Assembly: GCA_945861635.1 (NCBI GenBank)
Contig: CAMAWH010000025.1
Coordinates: 1 to 64,000, forward strand
DNA from: Klebsiella pneumoniae
GTDB lineage: Bacteria; Myxococcota_A; UBA796; SXON01
DNA: 64,000 nt
Direction of reading: 5' to 3'
Below the pieces are notes generated by a model. The model had not been told where the DNA came from. It searched no databases and worked only from the letters and a program-made list of their open reading frames with translations. A program made the position numbers and the translations under genes. Numbering within the stretch: position 1 is the stretch's first letter; each line of letters starts with the position of its first letter. Below, one piece after another: positions 35,101 through 44,305 of this stretch.

Positions 35101-38079
35101 GTGCCTGAAACGCTTGCCGACATCCACGCCCGCCTCCGGAGCCTCGCCCGGCGCCAGCGCGCGCTGCTCGGGGTGCAGGCTTTCCTCGGCGGCGCCTCGG
35201 CGTTGGCGTTGGCATGGGCGCTCGTCGCGGCCATGGTGAGTGCCGGCGTTGCAACGCGGACGTTTGGCGTCGCTTGGGTTGCGGTCATTGCGGTCGCGGC
35301 GGGGGTGGCCTCGGTGGCGCGCGCGCGCGGGTGGATGGCTGCCGCCCGCCCGCGCGTGCAGGCGGCGCGGTTGGAGGCGGTGTTGCCGGCGTTGCGGGGA
35401 ACGTTGCTCGCGGTGCTCGATCGATCCGCGCGTCCGCTCGGGTCGAACGTTCTCGTGCAGCGGATGGCGCTTGAGGTCGCGGGGGCGATTGCGGTGCCGC
35501 CGGAGTTCGCCTGGCCCGCGGCCCCGCTGCGCAAAGATGCGAAGTGGGCGGCGGCGGCGCTGTTGGTATTGGCTCTGGCGGGGGTGGCGCTGCCTCACGG
35601 TCCGATCGATGCCATGCGCTACCTGCTCAGTACGAGCGCGCCCGCCCTTACGACGTCAAATCCCGCGCCGGTCGGTCCGCGCGCCGTCCTGGGCGATATC
35701 TCCCTCCGCTACCTGTATCCGACCTATACGCGGTACGAACCGTTGGAAGTTCCGAATTCCAGCGGGGACGTACACGCGCCCCCGGGTACCGTCGTCGAGA
35801 TTCACGCCCGCACAGCAGAGCGCTACGAGAGTGCGGGCCTGATTGTGTATGGCGCACCGGCAGTTCCGGTGGAATTGGCCGATGGCCGAGCGGTGACCCT
35901 GCAGTTCACCATCGCCGGGGCCGGCACGTGGGCGCTGGCATTTCCGGAAATAGATTCGCCCGAGTACGCCATCACCCCAGACCCCGATCTCCCCCCCGAC
36001 GTGACGCTTTCGGCGGGTGCATCGAAGATCTCGATCGCGGCCGATAGTCGGATCACTGGAACGTTTGCCATCCGTGATGACTACGGCGTGCAGCGTATCG
36101 TTATCGAAGTTCGACAGGGCCGGGTGGCCAGAGAGGTCGCGTTTCTCACGCCGTTGGATTCGCCGCGCTCGGTCCAAAACACTCTCTCGCTGGCGCCGGC
36201 GCAGCTGGGATTGAGCGCGGGGGACCGTGCGTCGATACGCCTCGGCGCGTGGGACAACGACGCCGTGAGCGGATCGAAGGCGGGCTGGTCCGCCGCAATC
36301 GACCTCGAGGTGTTGGGCGCATCGGGTTTGTCAGCCCGAAACATCGAAAACGCGAAGCGGTTTCGCGACACGTTGATTCTGCTGCTGGCGGATTTCGTCG
36401 TGGAGCCCGTGCCGGTGGCGAAGAACCGCAGCGCAGCCGGGGCATGGGGTGCAGTCGCAGACGCGCGCTACCGCGCCTTCGACGCCCTTGCCGAGAGCGT
36501 ACTCTCGGCAAGGGCGAACGGCAACTTCCTTACGACGATGGTGAATCGGGTGGTGGAAAAGCGGCGCGGGGTCGTCGCGTTTGCGCGTACGCTTGGGGAG
36601 AGTGAAGAGGCGCTCCGGGGCGCCGATGCGGACGCGCTCGCGCGTTTACAACAAGACCACGTTTCCGCGCTGGAAGACGGCATCCTGCTTCTGGATCAGC
36701 TGGCGCGCCGGGCGGCGTTGGCGCGTGTGAACGAAATGGCGCGGGAGGTTGCGAACGAGGCGGCCGAACTGCGCAACGACCTGGCCTCCCTGTCCGCGCA
36801 AGAAGCATTGTCCCGCCTTGACCAGATCGAACGGCAGTGGAAACTGCTGGCGGCAGAGGCGACCAAGCTCGACGGCGGTTCCATGCGCGACTTCATTCAG
36901 GATCGCGGAGAACAGATGCAGTCGCTGATGGACGAGGTACGCAAAGCCATCGCAGAAGGCAGGATGGACGAAGCGAAGAAGATGATGGACCGCCTCGCCC
37001 AGATCATGGCGGAGCTGGCGGGCGGGCTGGAGGAAATGCAAAAGGGCAAGGAGGCCGGAGAGGACAAGCTCAGTGCGGCCATGAAGCAGATGAACGAGGA
37101 TTTGGCAGCGTTGGAGAGGGAGCAAGCCGCGCTTCGGAAGGAGACACGGGCCGCGAGAGAGAAGTTTGGCGGGGACATGGACGATGCGGTGAAGCAGTGG
37201 GCGCAGGTTGAGCGTCTCGCCACGGAAATTGCGGCGGGCGTTCACCCTGAAGCGGGTCGATTTCTTGCGGTACAGGCCATAGAACCTGGATTTTCGTCCA
37301 CGATGGGAGACGCCGCCGATTCAGCAAGTGGCTTGGCCGATTCGGCGCGCGCCCGCGATCTCAAGGCCGCGCTTGAGCGCGTCGACAATCTCATCTATTC
37401 GCTTTCACGGCTGGACAAGCGTCTGGGTGCACTCGCCACGCGGAAGGGGCCGGCTGCCGCCGAGGGCGGCGCACGAGCGTTGGCGGAGTTGAGCGGGTCG
37501 GCGGCGGCCGCGGCGGCGATTCTGCGCGCGATGCAGGAGGGAATCGAGCAGCCCTCACCGGAATTGGTGGACAAGCTCCAGCAACTTGCCGCGAAACAGA
37601 AAGGCATTTCCGATCAAACGGACAAGCTGTCCGAGGGGGCCGACGCACTTTCTCGGCAGCTCCCGATGCGGGCGCCCGGACTCGCAGAGGGGACGCAGCA
37701 CGCGTCCGAGCAGGCCAACCGGGCGGAAGGCGCGATGGAGGGCGGCGATGCGATGGGGGCGGAAGGCGCGCAACGTTCGGCGGAAGAAGGGCTTCGGCGG
37801 GCGCAGGACGCGCTGAATCAGGCGCAACGCGACATGCAGCAGTTGGCCAAACAGGCAAAAGGCCGCGGCCAGGGGGAGAAGGACGAAAGCGGGGGGGAGG
37901 GCGACCGAAACGGCGATGGGGATGGCATGTCCCCTGGCGCGATGCAGATTCCTGCCCCGGAAGAGTTCCAGACGCCAGAGGAGTATCGTCGCGCCCTGCT
38001 CGATGGCATGGGTGGACAGATTCCCGACCAATACAAGGCATCCAACCGTCGGTATTATGAAGAACTCGTTCGCCAGTAG
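35101..38079 (+). CDS. DUF4175-like large membrane protein, start of MoxR operon
   Basis: This 992-residue protein begins with GTG. Two transmembrane helices (about residues 25-75) and a third (about 142-160) are followed by an Ig-like beta region (180-400). Next is a very long alpha-helical/coiled-coil part (about 400-930) rich in Glu, Ala, Lys, Met and Gln, and then a Gly-rich linker and short C-terminal motif. This matches the DUF4175 type that accompanies MoxR, DUF58 and vWA genes in several proteobacteria. It is probably an envelope scaffold. Its 3' end overlaps the protease gene by 23 bp, pointing to one operon. Confidence 0.75.
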   Translation: MPETLADIHARLRSLARRQRALLGVQAFLGGASALALAWALVAAMVSAGVATRTFGVAWVAVIAVAAGVASVARARGWMAAARPRVQAARLEAVLPALRGTLLAVLDRSARPLGSNVLVQRMALEVAGAIAVPPEFAWPAAPLRKDAKWAAAALLVLALAGVALPHGPIDAMRYLLSTSAPALTTSNPAPVGPRAVLGDISLRYLYPTYTRYEPLEVPNSSGDVHAPPGTVVEIHARTAERYESAGLIVYGAPAVPVELADGRAVTLQFTIAGAGTWALAFPEIDSPEYAITPDPDLPPDVTLSAGASKISIAADSRITGTFAIRDDYGVQRIVIEVRQGRVAREVAFLTPLDSPRSVQNTLSLAPAQLGLSAGDRASIRLGAWDNDAVSGSKAGWSAAIDLEVLGASGLSARNIENAKRFRDTLILLLADFVVEPVPVAKNRSAAGAWGAVADARYRAFDALAESVLSARANGNFLTTMVNRVVEKRRGVVAFARTLGESEEALRGADADALARLQQDHVSALEDGILLLDQLARRAALARVNEMAREVANEAAELRNDLASLSAQEALSRLDQIERQWKLLAAEATKLDGGSMRDFIQDRGEQMQSLMDEVRKAIAEGRMDEAKKMMDRLAQIMAELAGGLEEMQKGKEAGEDKLSAAMKQMNEDLAALEREQAALRKETRAAREKFGGDMDDAVKQWAQVERLATEIAAGVHPEAGRFLAVQAIEPGFSSTMGDAADSASGLADSARARDLKAALERVDNLIYSLSRLDKRLGALATRKGPAAAEGGARALAELSGSAAAAAAILRAMQEGIEQPSPELVDKLQQLAAKQKGISDQTDKLSEGADALSRQLPMRAPGLAEGTQHASEQANRAEGAMEGGDAMGAEGAQRSAEEGLRRAQDALNQAQRDMQQLAKQAKGRGQGEKDESGGEGDRNGDGDGMSPGAMQIPAPEEFQTPEEYRRALLDGMGGQIPDQYKASNRRYYEELVRQ

Positions 38080-39640
38080 GGTCGTTGGCGCAGGCGCCGC
38101 GGGGGTGCTGCACCTCGTCGTGACCACGCGTGCACTTGCCGCGGCACCGGAGGACGTTCAGACGTGCCTCGATCACTTCGATATCGCCTGCGCCCAAGCG
38201 GCTGCCGCCCATCTCGACGGCTCGCCCGCCGCAGTGTTGGCCCGCGCGCGGATTGCGTTCAATCTAGGCGACTTTCCTGCGGCGCTCGCGGCGATGGAGA
38301 GCGTCGCGCCGACCTTTCAGAAGGAGCCCGGATTTGTCCGCGAGCTGGCGCATGTGCGCGCCACCGCGGACGCTACCGACGGATTCGCCGTTGAGCGTCG
38401 TAAGGACGTTGAGATTCGGTACCAGCCCGGCCTGGATGCCGTCTTGCTCGACGAGGCGTTCGAGACGCTTCAGGCCACGCACGATCGCGTGGGCACGATG
38501 CTCGGCGGCGCGCCCCCCGGCGGGGTGCGCATGGAACTCTACCCGAGCGCGCAGCGATTCATCGCGGCCAGCGGTCTGCCCGCGGAGAGTGTACGTACGA
38601 CCGGCGTCATTGCGCTCTCGAAGTGGACGCGCCTGCTGGTGTCTTCCCCGCGCGCGCTTGGCCGCGGGTACGCGTGGAAGGACACGATTGCGCACGAGTA
38701 CGTTCACTACGTCGTCGCGTGGCGGACGCAGAATCGAACGCCGGTGTGGCTCCAGGAAGGCATCGCGCGCTCCCACGAATCACTCTGGCACCTGGATAAT
38801 CCGCCGCCGCTTCAGCCCTATCAACAGTCCCTCCTCGCGACGGCGCTGGCCGGGGACACGCTCGTTCCGCTCCAGAAGATGCACCCGTCGATGGCGTTTC
38901 TCGACAGCGCGGACGAGGCGGCGCTTGCGTTCGCGCAGGTGTCCACGATGATCGAGGTGCTGCGCGAAAACTCTGGGAAGGATGCGGTTTCGCGGGTGCT
39001 CGACAGCGTGCGCCGCGGCACCGACGCGCTGCAAGCCGTGGCGGATGTCGGCGCCGCGGGAGACAAAGCCGCCTTCATGGCCACGTGGAAACAAAAACTC
39101 AGCGCGATGAATCTGGTGTCGCGCAAGCTGAATGCGATGCCGACCGTGCTCGGCCCGGCGGCGGATGACTACGGCATCGACCCGGCGCTCGCCGCGCGGC
39201 AGGATCTCGCTGGGCATGCGCGTCTCGGCGAGCTGTTGATGGAGGCGAAACGCCCGGATGCCGCGCTTGTGGAGTTCAGCCGCGCCGTCGCAACCGATGA
39301 GCCGCCGGGCCCAATCCTCGCCGCACATTCGTCGGACGCGCTGCGCGCGTTGCATCGTGATGCGGAAGCGCAGGCCATCCTCGAACGCAGCGTGACGGAT
39401 TACCCGGAATACGCGCAGACGCGGAAGCGCCTGGCTTCGCTCTACTTGCGAGGTGGGCGCACCGCCGACGCGCTCACCCAGTATCGTGCCGGGGTGGATG
39501 TCAACCCCTTCGATCCGGAGATGCAGGCCGCGCTCGCCGACCTGTATTCCGCCGCCAATCAAGCTGAACTTGCCACACGCCACGCCCGCTATCGCCGCCT
39601 TCTCCAGAGCGGCGGGTTGGAAGGAGGAGAGATTCGATGA
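38057..39640 (+). CDS. Exported gluzincin-type (peptidase MA-like) protease with TPR tail
   Basis: This 527-residue protein has a signal peptide (cleavage near ALAAAP) and a helical N-terminal region. A zinc-protease core carries HEYVH at residues 213-217, with a downstream WLQEGIARSHES segment supplying the likely third ligand. The last 150 residues contain TPR-like repeats. The HExxH plus EG(I/L)A pattern fits peptidase-MA/gluzincin families. Its start overlaps the DUF4175-like gene and its stop overlaps moxR (ATGA). A protease inside a MoxR-vWA operon suggests envelope protein turnover; the target is unknown. Confidence 0.78.
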   Translation: MKNSFASRVVGAGAAGVLHLVVTTRALAAAPEDVQTCLDHFDIACAQAAAAHLDGSPAAVLARARIAFNLGDFPAALAAMESVAPTFQKEPGFVRELAHVRATADATDGFAVERRKDVEIRYQPGLDAVLLDEAFETLQATHDRVGTMLGGAPPGGVRMELYPSAQRFIAASGLPAESVRTTGVIALSKWTRLLVSSPRALGRGYAWKDTIAHEYVHYVVAWRTQNRTPVWLQEGIARSHESLWHLDNPPPLQPYQQSLLATALAGDTLVPLQKMHPSMAFLDSADEAALAFAQVSTMIEVLRENSGKDAVSRVLDSVRRGTDALQAVADVGAAGDKAAFMATWKQKLSAMNLVSRKLNAMPTVLGPAADDYGIDPALAARQDLAGHARLGELLMEAKRPDAALVEFSRAVATDEPPGPILAAHSSDALRALHRDAEAQAILERSVTDYPEYAQTRKRLASLYLRGGRTADALTQYRAGVDVNPFDPEMQAALADLYSAANQAELATRHARYRRLLQSGGLEGGEIR

Positions 39641-40620
39641 CCACCGAGATGGATGACAGCGCGCGATTCGACCAACTGGCCGGCGTTCGCGCCGCGGTGG
39701 AGGGACAGATCCGCCGACGCATCGTGGGTCAGGACACGGTGATCGAAATGATGCTGGTGGCGCTCTTTGCGCGCGGACACAGCCTGTTCATCGGCGTTCC
39801 GGGGCTGGCAAAGACGCTGCTTGTCACGACGACGGCCGAGTCCCTGGGGCTGAAAAGCGGCCGGGTTCAATTCACGCCCGACCTCATGCCGGCGGACATC
39901 ACGGGCACAGACGTGCTCCACGAGGCGGGCGGTGTGCGCGAGCTTCGGTTCGTTCCCGGCCCGATCTTCACCAACCTGCTCCTCGCGGACGAGGTGAACC
40001 GGACCCCGCCCCGGACGCAGGCCGCGCTTTTGCAGGCGATGCAGGAGGGTCAGGTGTCGGCCGGTCGACAGACGTACCCGCTCGAAGCACCGTTTATCGT
40101 GTTCGCTACCCAGAATCCGATCGAGCAGGAAGGCACCTACCCGCTGCCCGAGGCGCAGCTCGATCGATTCATGCTCTCCATCGATGTCGGATACCCTTCC
40201 GAGGCCGAAGAGATCTTGATCGTCGAACGCACGATCGGTGAGCCCGGTCCCGCGCCGGAGCCCGTGCTCGATCGCGAGACGCTCCTTGCGTTGCAGGCCC
40301 TGGTTCGCCGGCTTCCGGCCAATGACGACGTCACCGCCTACGCCGTGCGTTTGGCCCGCGCGACGCGTCCCGGTCCCGACGCCCTGCCCGTCGTTCAAAG
40401 GTACGTCCAGTGGGGCGCCGGGCCGCGCGCCAGCCAATTTCTCGCGTTGGGTGCCCGGGTGCGCGCGGCGTTGTCGGGGCGCCTCACGCCGGATCAGGCC
40501 GACGTCCGCGCGGTCGCAACGGCGGTGCTTCAGCACCGTGTATTACCGACGTTCGCGGCGGAGGCCGAGGGGCGCCGCGCAGCGGATCTTGTCGCGGAGA
40601 TCGTGAAGGCGGTGCGGTGA
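39637..40620 (+). CDS. MoxR-family AAA+ ATPase
   Basis: This 327-residue cytoplasmic AAA+ protein has Walker A GVPGLAKT (near residue 50), Walker B LLLADEVNRTPP, sensor 1 in FATQNPIEQEGTYPLPEAQLDRF, and the C-terminal lid with WGAGPRASQFL. These are the classic MoxR/RavA-clade motifs. MoxR ATPases act as chaperones that activate vWA-domain partners. The partners here are almost certainly the DUF58 and vWA proteins encoded directly downstream, with 4-bp overlaps at both ends of this gene. Very confident family call; substrates are inferred from context. Confidence 0.94.
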   Translation: MTTEMDDSARFDQLAGVRAAVEGQIRRRIVGQDTVIEMMLVALFARGHSLFIGVPGLAKTLLVTTTAESLGLKSGRVQFTPDLMPADITGTDVLHEAGGVRELRFVPGPIFTNLLLADEVNRTPPRTQAALLQAMQEGQVSAGRQTYPLEAPFIVFATQNPIEQEGTYPLPEAQLDRFMLSIDVGYPSEAEEILIVERTIGEPGPAPEPVLDRETLLALQALVRRLPANDDVTAYAVRLARATRPGPDALPVVQRYVQWGAGPRASQFLALGARVRAALSGRLTPDQADVRAVATAVLQHRVLPTFAAEAEGRRAADLVAEIVKAVR

Positions 40621-41513
40621 CCAGCGCCATGCCCGGCCTCCCGGGCGGGGAGCGCCATGGACCCATGCTCGACCGCTTGCGGCACCTGCACCTGCGCGCT
40701 CGCGCGGTCGTAGAGGGGCTGCACGCCGGCTCGCATCGCTCGATACGACTCGGCCGAGCGGTTGAGTTCGCCGATTACAAGCCCTACCTTGCTGGAGATT
40801 CACTGCGCGATCTCGACTGGCGCGTGCTTGCCCGTAGTGATCGCCTCGTCGTCAAACGATACCGCGCGGAAACGGAAGTGCGCGCAACGATTGTCTTCGA
40901 CGCTTCCGCTGATCTCGGTTCGACGCCGCAGAAATGGGAACAGGCGGTGGTTCTGGCCGCCACGCTGGCGATGCTGTTTCAGCTCGATGGCGCGCCATTC
41001 GGGCTCGTCATCGGGGCCGGTGATCAGGTGCCGGTGGGCATTCTTTCGCCGCGATCCGGGTCGGCGCACCTCGCGCGGGTGCTGACGGCACTTGCGATGG
41101 TCCGCCCGGCAGGCAGGGCGGGCTTGGAGTCGCTGTTCCGCACGGTCGGAGAGCGGCTTTCGCCGCGGAGTCTGGTCGCCGTCGTGAGTGACTTCATGGA
41201 GGAGCCCGCGTCGTGGACGGACGCGCTGGGTGCCTTGACCCGGCGGCGGGTCGATCTGCGGGCGCTGCACCTCTATGATCGTGGCGAATACGAACTGAGC
41301 TTCGATCGTCCTCTGCGCCTGCTCTCGCCGGAAACGTCGCGAGAGGAGATTGTGGACCCGGATGCGATGCGGGCGAGCCTGGCGGAAGTGGCCGCCGCGT
41401 ACGTCACGGATGTCCGGAACGCCGTTCTGTCGCGCCGTGGCGTGCATCAGCGCGTCGAGACGGCGGACGACCTGGGCCCGGTGCTGTCCGCGTTCCTTCG
41501 CGGAGCGTCGTGA
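40617..41513 (+). CDS. DUF58 vWA-like protein
   Basis: This 298-residue protein starts with GTG in a GTGA overlap with moxR. It contains the DUF58 signature: GRAVEFADYKPYLAGDSLRDLDWRVLARSDRLVVKRY (read as EFADYKPY, LRDLDW and KRYRAETE), which always accompanies MoxR. Downstream is a degenerate vWA fold with VFDASADL at the MIDAS position, lacking the full DxSxS. DUF58 proteins are thought to be MoxR clients or adaptors. The stop overlaps the next vWA gene's GTG. An internal ATG at 40629 is an alternative start. Confidence 0.9.
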   Translation: MTSAMPGLPGGERHGPMLDRLRHLHLRARAVVEGLHAGSHRSIRLGRAVEFADYKPYLAGDSLRDLDWRVLARSDRLVVKRYRAETEVRATIVFDASADLGSTPQKWEQAVVLAATLAMLFQLDGAPFGLVIGAGDQVPVGILSPRSGSAHLARVLTALAMVRPAGRAGLESLFRTVGERLSPRSLVAVVSDFMEEPASWTDALGALTRRRVDLRALHLYDRGEYELSFDRPLRLLSPETSREEIVDPDAMRASLAEVAAAYVTDVRNAVLSRRGVHQRVETADDLGPVLSAFLRGAS

Positions 41514-43555
41514 GCCTGCACCTGCTCGCGCCGTTGGCGCTGGGACTCGGTGCCCTGCTCGCCGGACCCGTGCTCGCGCATCTTGCGCGCCAACATCCTC
41601 GGGAGCGCGTCGCGTACGGCGCGATGCTCCTGATCGACCGATTGCCCCGCAAAATCCAGCGCCAACGCCGCCTGCGGGACCGATTGATTCTGGCCTTCCG
41701 CGTACTCGCCCTGCTGGGGTTCCTGGTGGCCGCCGCCCAACCGGAGCTCCGACTGATCGGCACGACCCCAACCTTCGGCGGCACGGGCCGCGTCGTGGTG
41801 ATCCTCGATGACTCCCTCTCCATGGATCAGCGCATCGTAAGTGACCCGGCGTATGCGATTGCCCGGAAGGATGCCGCTGCCACCGTCCGCGCGCTCCCGG
41901 AGGGCGTGCGGGTCGCCGTGGTCACGGCGGGCGCCATCCCGGACGTCCTCACGCCGTTGACGGCGGACACGGCGTTGTCCGCTGCGCTCATCGAGTCGCA
42001 CGAGGCCACCGACGGCGGGACGAATCTGCATGAGGCCTTGACGCTGGTCCGTGAGATGCTTGGCGGTGAACCCGGAGAAGTGATCATCTACACGGATGAG
42101 TCCGGCCCCGGCGTCGTGGATGCGTGTGCGCTGGACATCGAGCGCCTCCTCGCTACGGGGTCCGCCGTCATTCCTCGCGTGTACGCCGCCGAACCGCGGC
42201 GAAATATCGTCGGGATCGACGCGGTGTATGGAGATGGTCTAGAGGGCGGAACGGTGACCGCGCACCTCCTGAACTACGGTCCCGACGCGGTAGAGACAGA
42301 GGCAACCATCGCGCTTCCGGACGGTGCGCGCATCACGACGTTTGTGGACGTTCCGGGCAGCACGCCGGCGGGGCCAGGTGCCGCGGAGGAGCGGTTTACC
42401 GTTCCGCGGCAAGCGGCCGGCGGCGTCGCCACCCTCACCCTGACCGATGGCGAACTGACACGGGACAACGCCCGTCGTTTCCACCTCCCCCGTATCGGTG
42501 CCAGTCGCGTGCTGGTGATTGACGGAGATCCGGGGTCTACGCCGACGCGCTCGGAGGTCTATTTCCTTGAGCGGGCGCTCGCCCCGTGGGGCCAGGGCGC
42601 GGTTACCGTCGATGTCGTAGCGTCTTCCGGCTTGTCGAGCCTCTCGCCGACGACGCATCGCGTGGCGTGGCTGGCGAACGTGGCCGATCCCGGTCCGTAC
42701 GCGCCGTTGCTCGTGGATTTCGTTCGGCAAGGCGGCGGGTTGGTCATCGCGATGGGCGACCTTGTCACGGCCGACCGCTACAACGGACCGCTCGCCTCGC
42801 TCCTTCCCGCGCCCCTGCGCAAGGTACGCGACCTTTCGCCGCTCGATGCCGTCGAAGGTGAAGCGCTGACGCGGCCGGACACAAGCCTCGACCTGTTCGC
42901 CCCATTTGCGGGCGTCGGCGCGGGCGCGTTCGAACGCATTCGTGCTCGCCGCGCGATGACCGTCGAAGGATATGCCGATTCCGCAGACGTTCACACGCTG
43001 CTGCGGTTTGCCTCCGGTGTCCCGGCGCTGATCGAGCGGGAGATCGGGAATGGGCGCGTGTTCCTCTGGACATCGACGCTCGACCTCGGCTGGGGAAATG
43101 CGCCGGTGGAGAGCGTGTTTCCGCCGCTCGTCCAGCGCATCACGGCCTATCTTGGCGGTGACGCCGGAGGAGACGCCGTACGTGCGGGCGGGGTGGTTGG
43201 TCACGTGATTTCGGTATCTCTTCCTGCCGGTTCGACGAGTGAGGTGACCGGACCCGACGGATCGATCGTGCCGGCGGAGCGCGGGCCGCGCGGCATCAGC
43301 TTTCTCCCGACGAAGCCGGGCGCGTACGCAGCGGGTCAGGCGGGCGAGCCGCCCTTGGCGTGGGTGGCGGTGAACACGGACCCCGCAGAGAGTGACGTCC
43401 GGTCCAGCACCTCACTCCTTGCGACGGCCGCGCGCGTCGATCCCGAACGGATGGCGGAGCACATCCCGCTATGGACGTGGGTGATCCTCGTCGGTTGCCT
43501 CGGACTGTTGGCGTCGGCGGTACTCGGCCGAGGCGCGGACGAGGCGGCGGCGTGA
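41510..43555 (+). CDS. BatA-like membrane protein with N-terminal aerotolerance-type region and vWA domain
   Basis: This 681-residue membrane protein begins with a helix pair typical of Bat proteins (LLAPLALGLGALLAGPVLAHL, then RRLRDRLILAFRVLALLGFLVAAAQP; read in parts). A vWA domain with an intact MIDAS DDSLS (in VILDDSLSMDQ, near residue 105) follows, then beta-rich domains and a C-terminal helix at about 653-672. The vWA domain should face the periplasm and bind a divalent metal. It starts and ends in 4-bp overlaps with its neighbours. It is probably assembled or controlled by the MoxR ATPase. Confidence 0.85.
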   Translation: MSLHLLAPLALGLGALLAGPVLAHLARQHPRERVAYGAMLLIDRLPRKIQRQRRLRDRLILAFRVLALLGFLVAAAQPELRLIGTTPTFGGTGRVVVILDDSLSMDQRIVSDPAYAIARKDAAATVRALPEGVRVAVVTAGAIPDVLTPLTADTALSAALIESHEATDGGTNLHEALTLVREMLGGEPGEVIIYTDESGPGVVDACALDIERLLATGSAVIPRVYAAEPRRNIVGIDAVYGDGLEGGTVTAHLLNYGPDAVETEATIALPDGARITTFVDVPGSTPAGPGAAEERFTVPRQAAGGVATLTLTDGELTRDNARRFHLPRIGASRVLVIDGDPGSTPTRSEVYFLERALAPWGQGAVTVDVVASSGLSSLSPTTHRVAWLANVADPGPYAPLLVDFVRQGGGLVIAMGDLVTADRYNGPLASLLPAPLRKVRDLSPLDAVEGEALTRPDTSLDLFAPFAGVGAGAFERIRARRAMTVEGYADSADVHTLLRFASGVPALIEREIGNGRVFLWTSTLDLGWGNAPVESVFPPLVQRITAYLGGDAGGDAVRAGGVVGHVISVSLPAGSTSEVTGPDGSIVPAERGPRGISFLPTKPGAYAAGQAGEPPLAWVAVNTDPAESDVRSSTSLLATAARVDPERMAEHIPLWTWVILVGCLGLLASAVLGRGADEAAA

Positions 43556-44295
43556 GACGCCGAGATTTCCTGGGAGGTGCGCTGGCCGCGCTCACATCGC
43601 GCCGTGCGTTCGCAATGGGCGAGGAAGCAGAGCTTGATATCGGAGAAATCCAGCTCAGTTCGGGCACACTCTCTCGTCCGCAGGCGTGGACGCGCCTGTT
43701 GTTCGAGATGGTGCAAACGACCGCCGTCGAGACGAACCCTCGGGTCATCCAGCTTGAACCAGACGATCCGGCACTGTTTCGGCACCCGTTTGCCGTGTTG
43801 GTTGGCGATGGTGCCCTCCCGCTCTTGTCGGACGCAGCCGCCTCTCAGTTGGGCCGATACCTCGCGTACGGCGGGTTCCTGTTCATCGACGACGCTTCCG
43901 GCGTGAGTGACAGCCCGTTCGACGCCTCCGTGCGCCAGCTAATCGCCCGCGTCTTCCCGACCCGCCCGCTTGCGGTCCTTCCCACGGATCACTCCGTCTA
44001 CCGCTCGTTCTTCCTGCTGCGGCAGCCCATGGGCCGCGTCGCGATCCATCGCGTGTTGGAGGGCGTCGCACAGGGATCCATGAACCCGCTCATGTACGGG
44101 CGTGACGACCTGTCCGGCGCGCTCGATCGGGATGTTGCCGGTCGCGACCTCAACCCGTGCACGCCCGGGGGGGAGGACCAGCGGTCGGAGGCAATGAAGC
44201 TGGCCATCAACCTGATGATGTACGCGCTCACGTCGAACTACAAACACGATCAGGCGCACGTCAAGCAACTGATGGAAGACGGGAGGTTGGAGTGA
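43552..44295 (+). CDS. DUF4159-like exported protein
   Basis: This 247-residue protein starts with GTG in an overlap with the previous vWA gene. The N-terminus RRRDFLGGALAAL resembles a twin-arginine signal. The mature part has GYLFIDD-like LFIDDASGV, a HSVYRSFF segment and the closing run LAINLMMYALTSNYKHDQAHV. These are typical of the DUF4159 proteins found in MoxR operons, which have a class I glutamine-amidotransferase-like fold without the catalytic triad. It ends 10 bp before the last operon gene. Role unknown beyond the operon association. Confidence 0.8.
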   Translation: MRRRDFLGGALAALTSRRAFAMGEEAELDIGEIQLSSGTLSRPQAWTRLLFEMVQTTAVETNPRVIQLEPDDPALFRHPFAVLVGDGALPLLSDAAASQLGRYLAYGGFLFIDDASGVSDSPFDASVRQLIARVFPTRPLAVLPTDHSVYRSFFLLRQPMGRVAIHRVLEGVAQGSMNPLMYGRDDLSGALDRDVAGRDLNPCTPGGEDQRSEAMKLAINLMMYALTSNYKHDQAHVKQLMEDGRLE

Positions 44296-44305
44296 GCCTC
44301 CGCCC

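Noticed and set aside
36484-36520. Inverted repeat GCCGAGAGTACTCTCGGC inside the DUF4175-like gene, looking like a terminator stem
   Set aside because: It lies in the middle of a well-supported coding region with no T-run; a coding coincidence or mRNA structure is more likely than a terminator.
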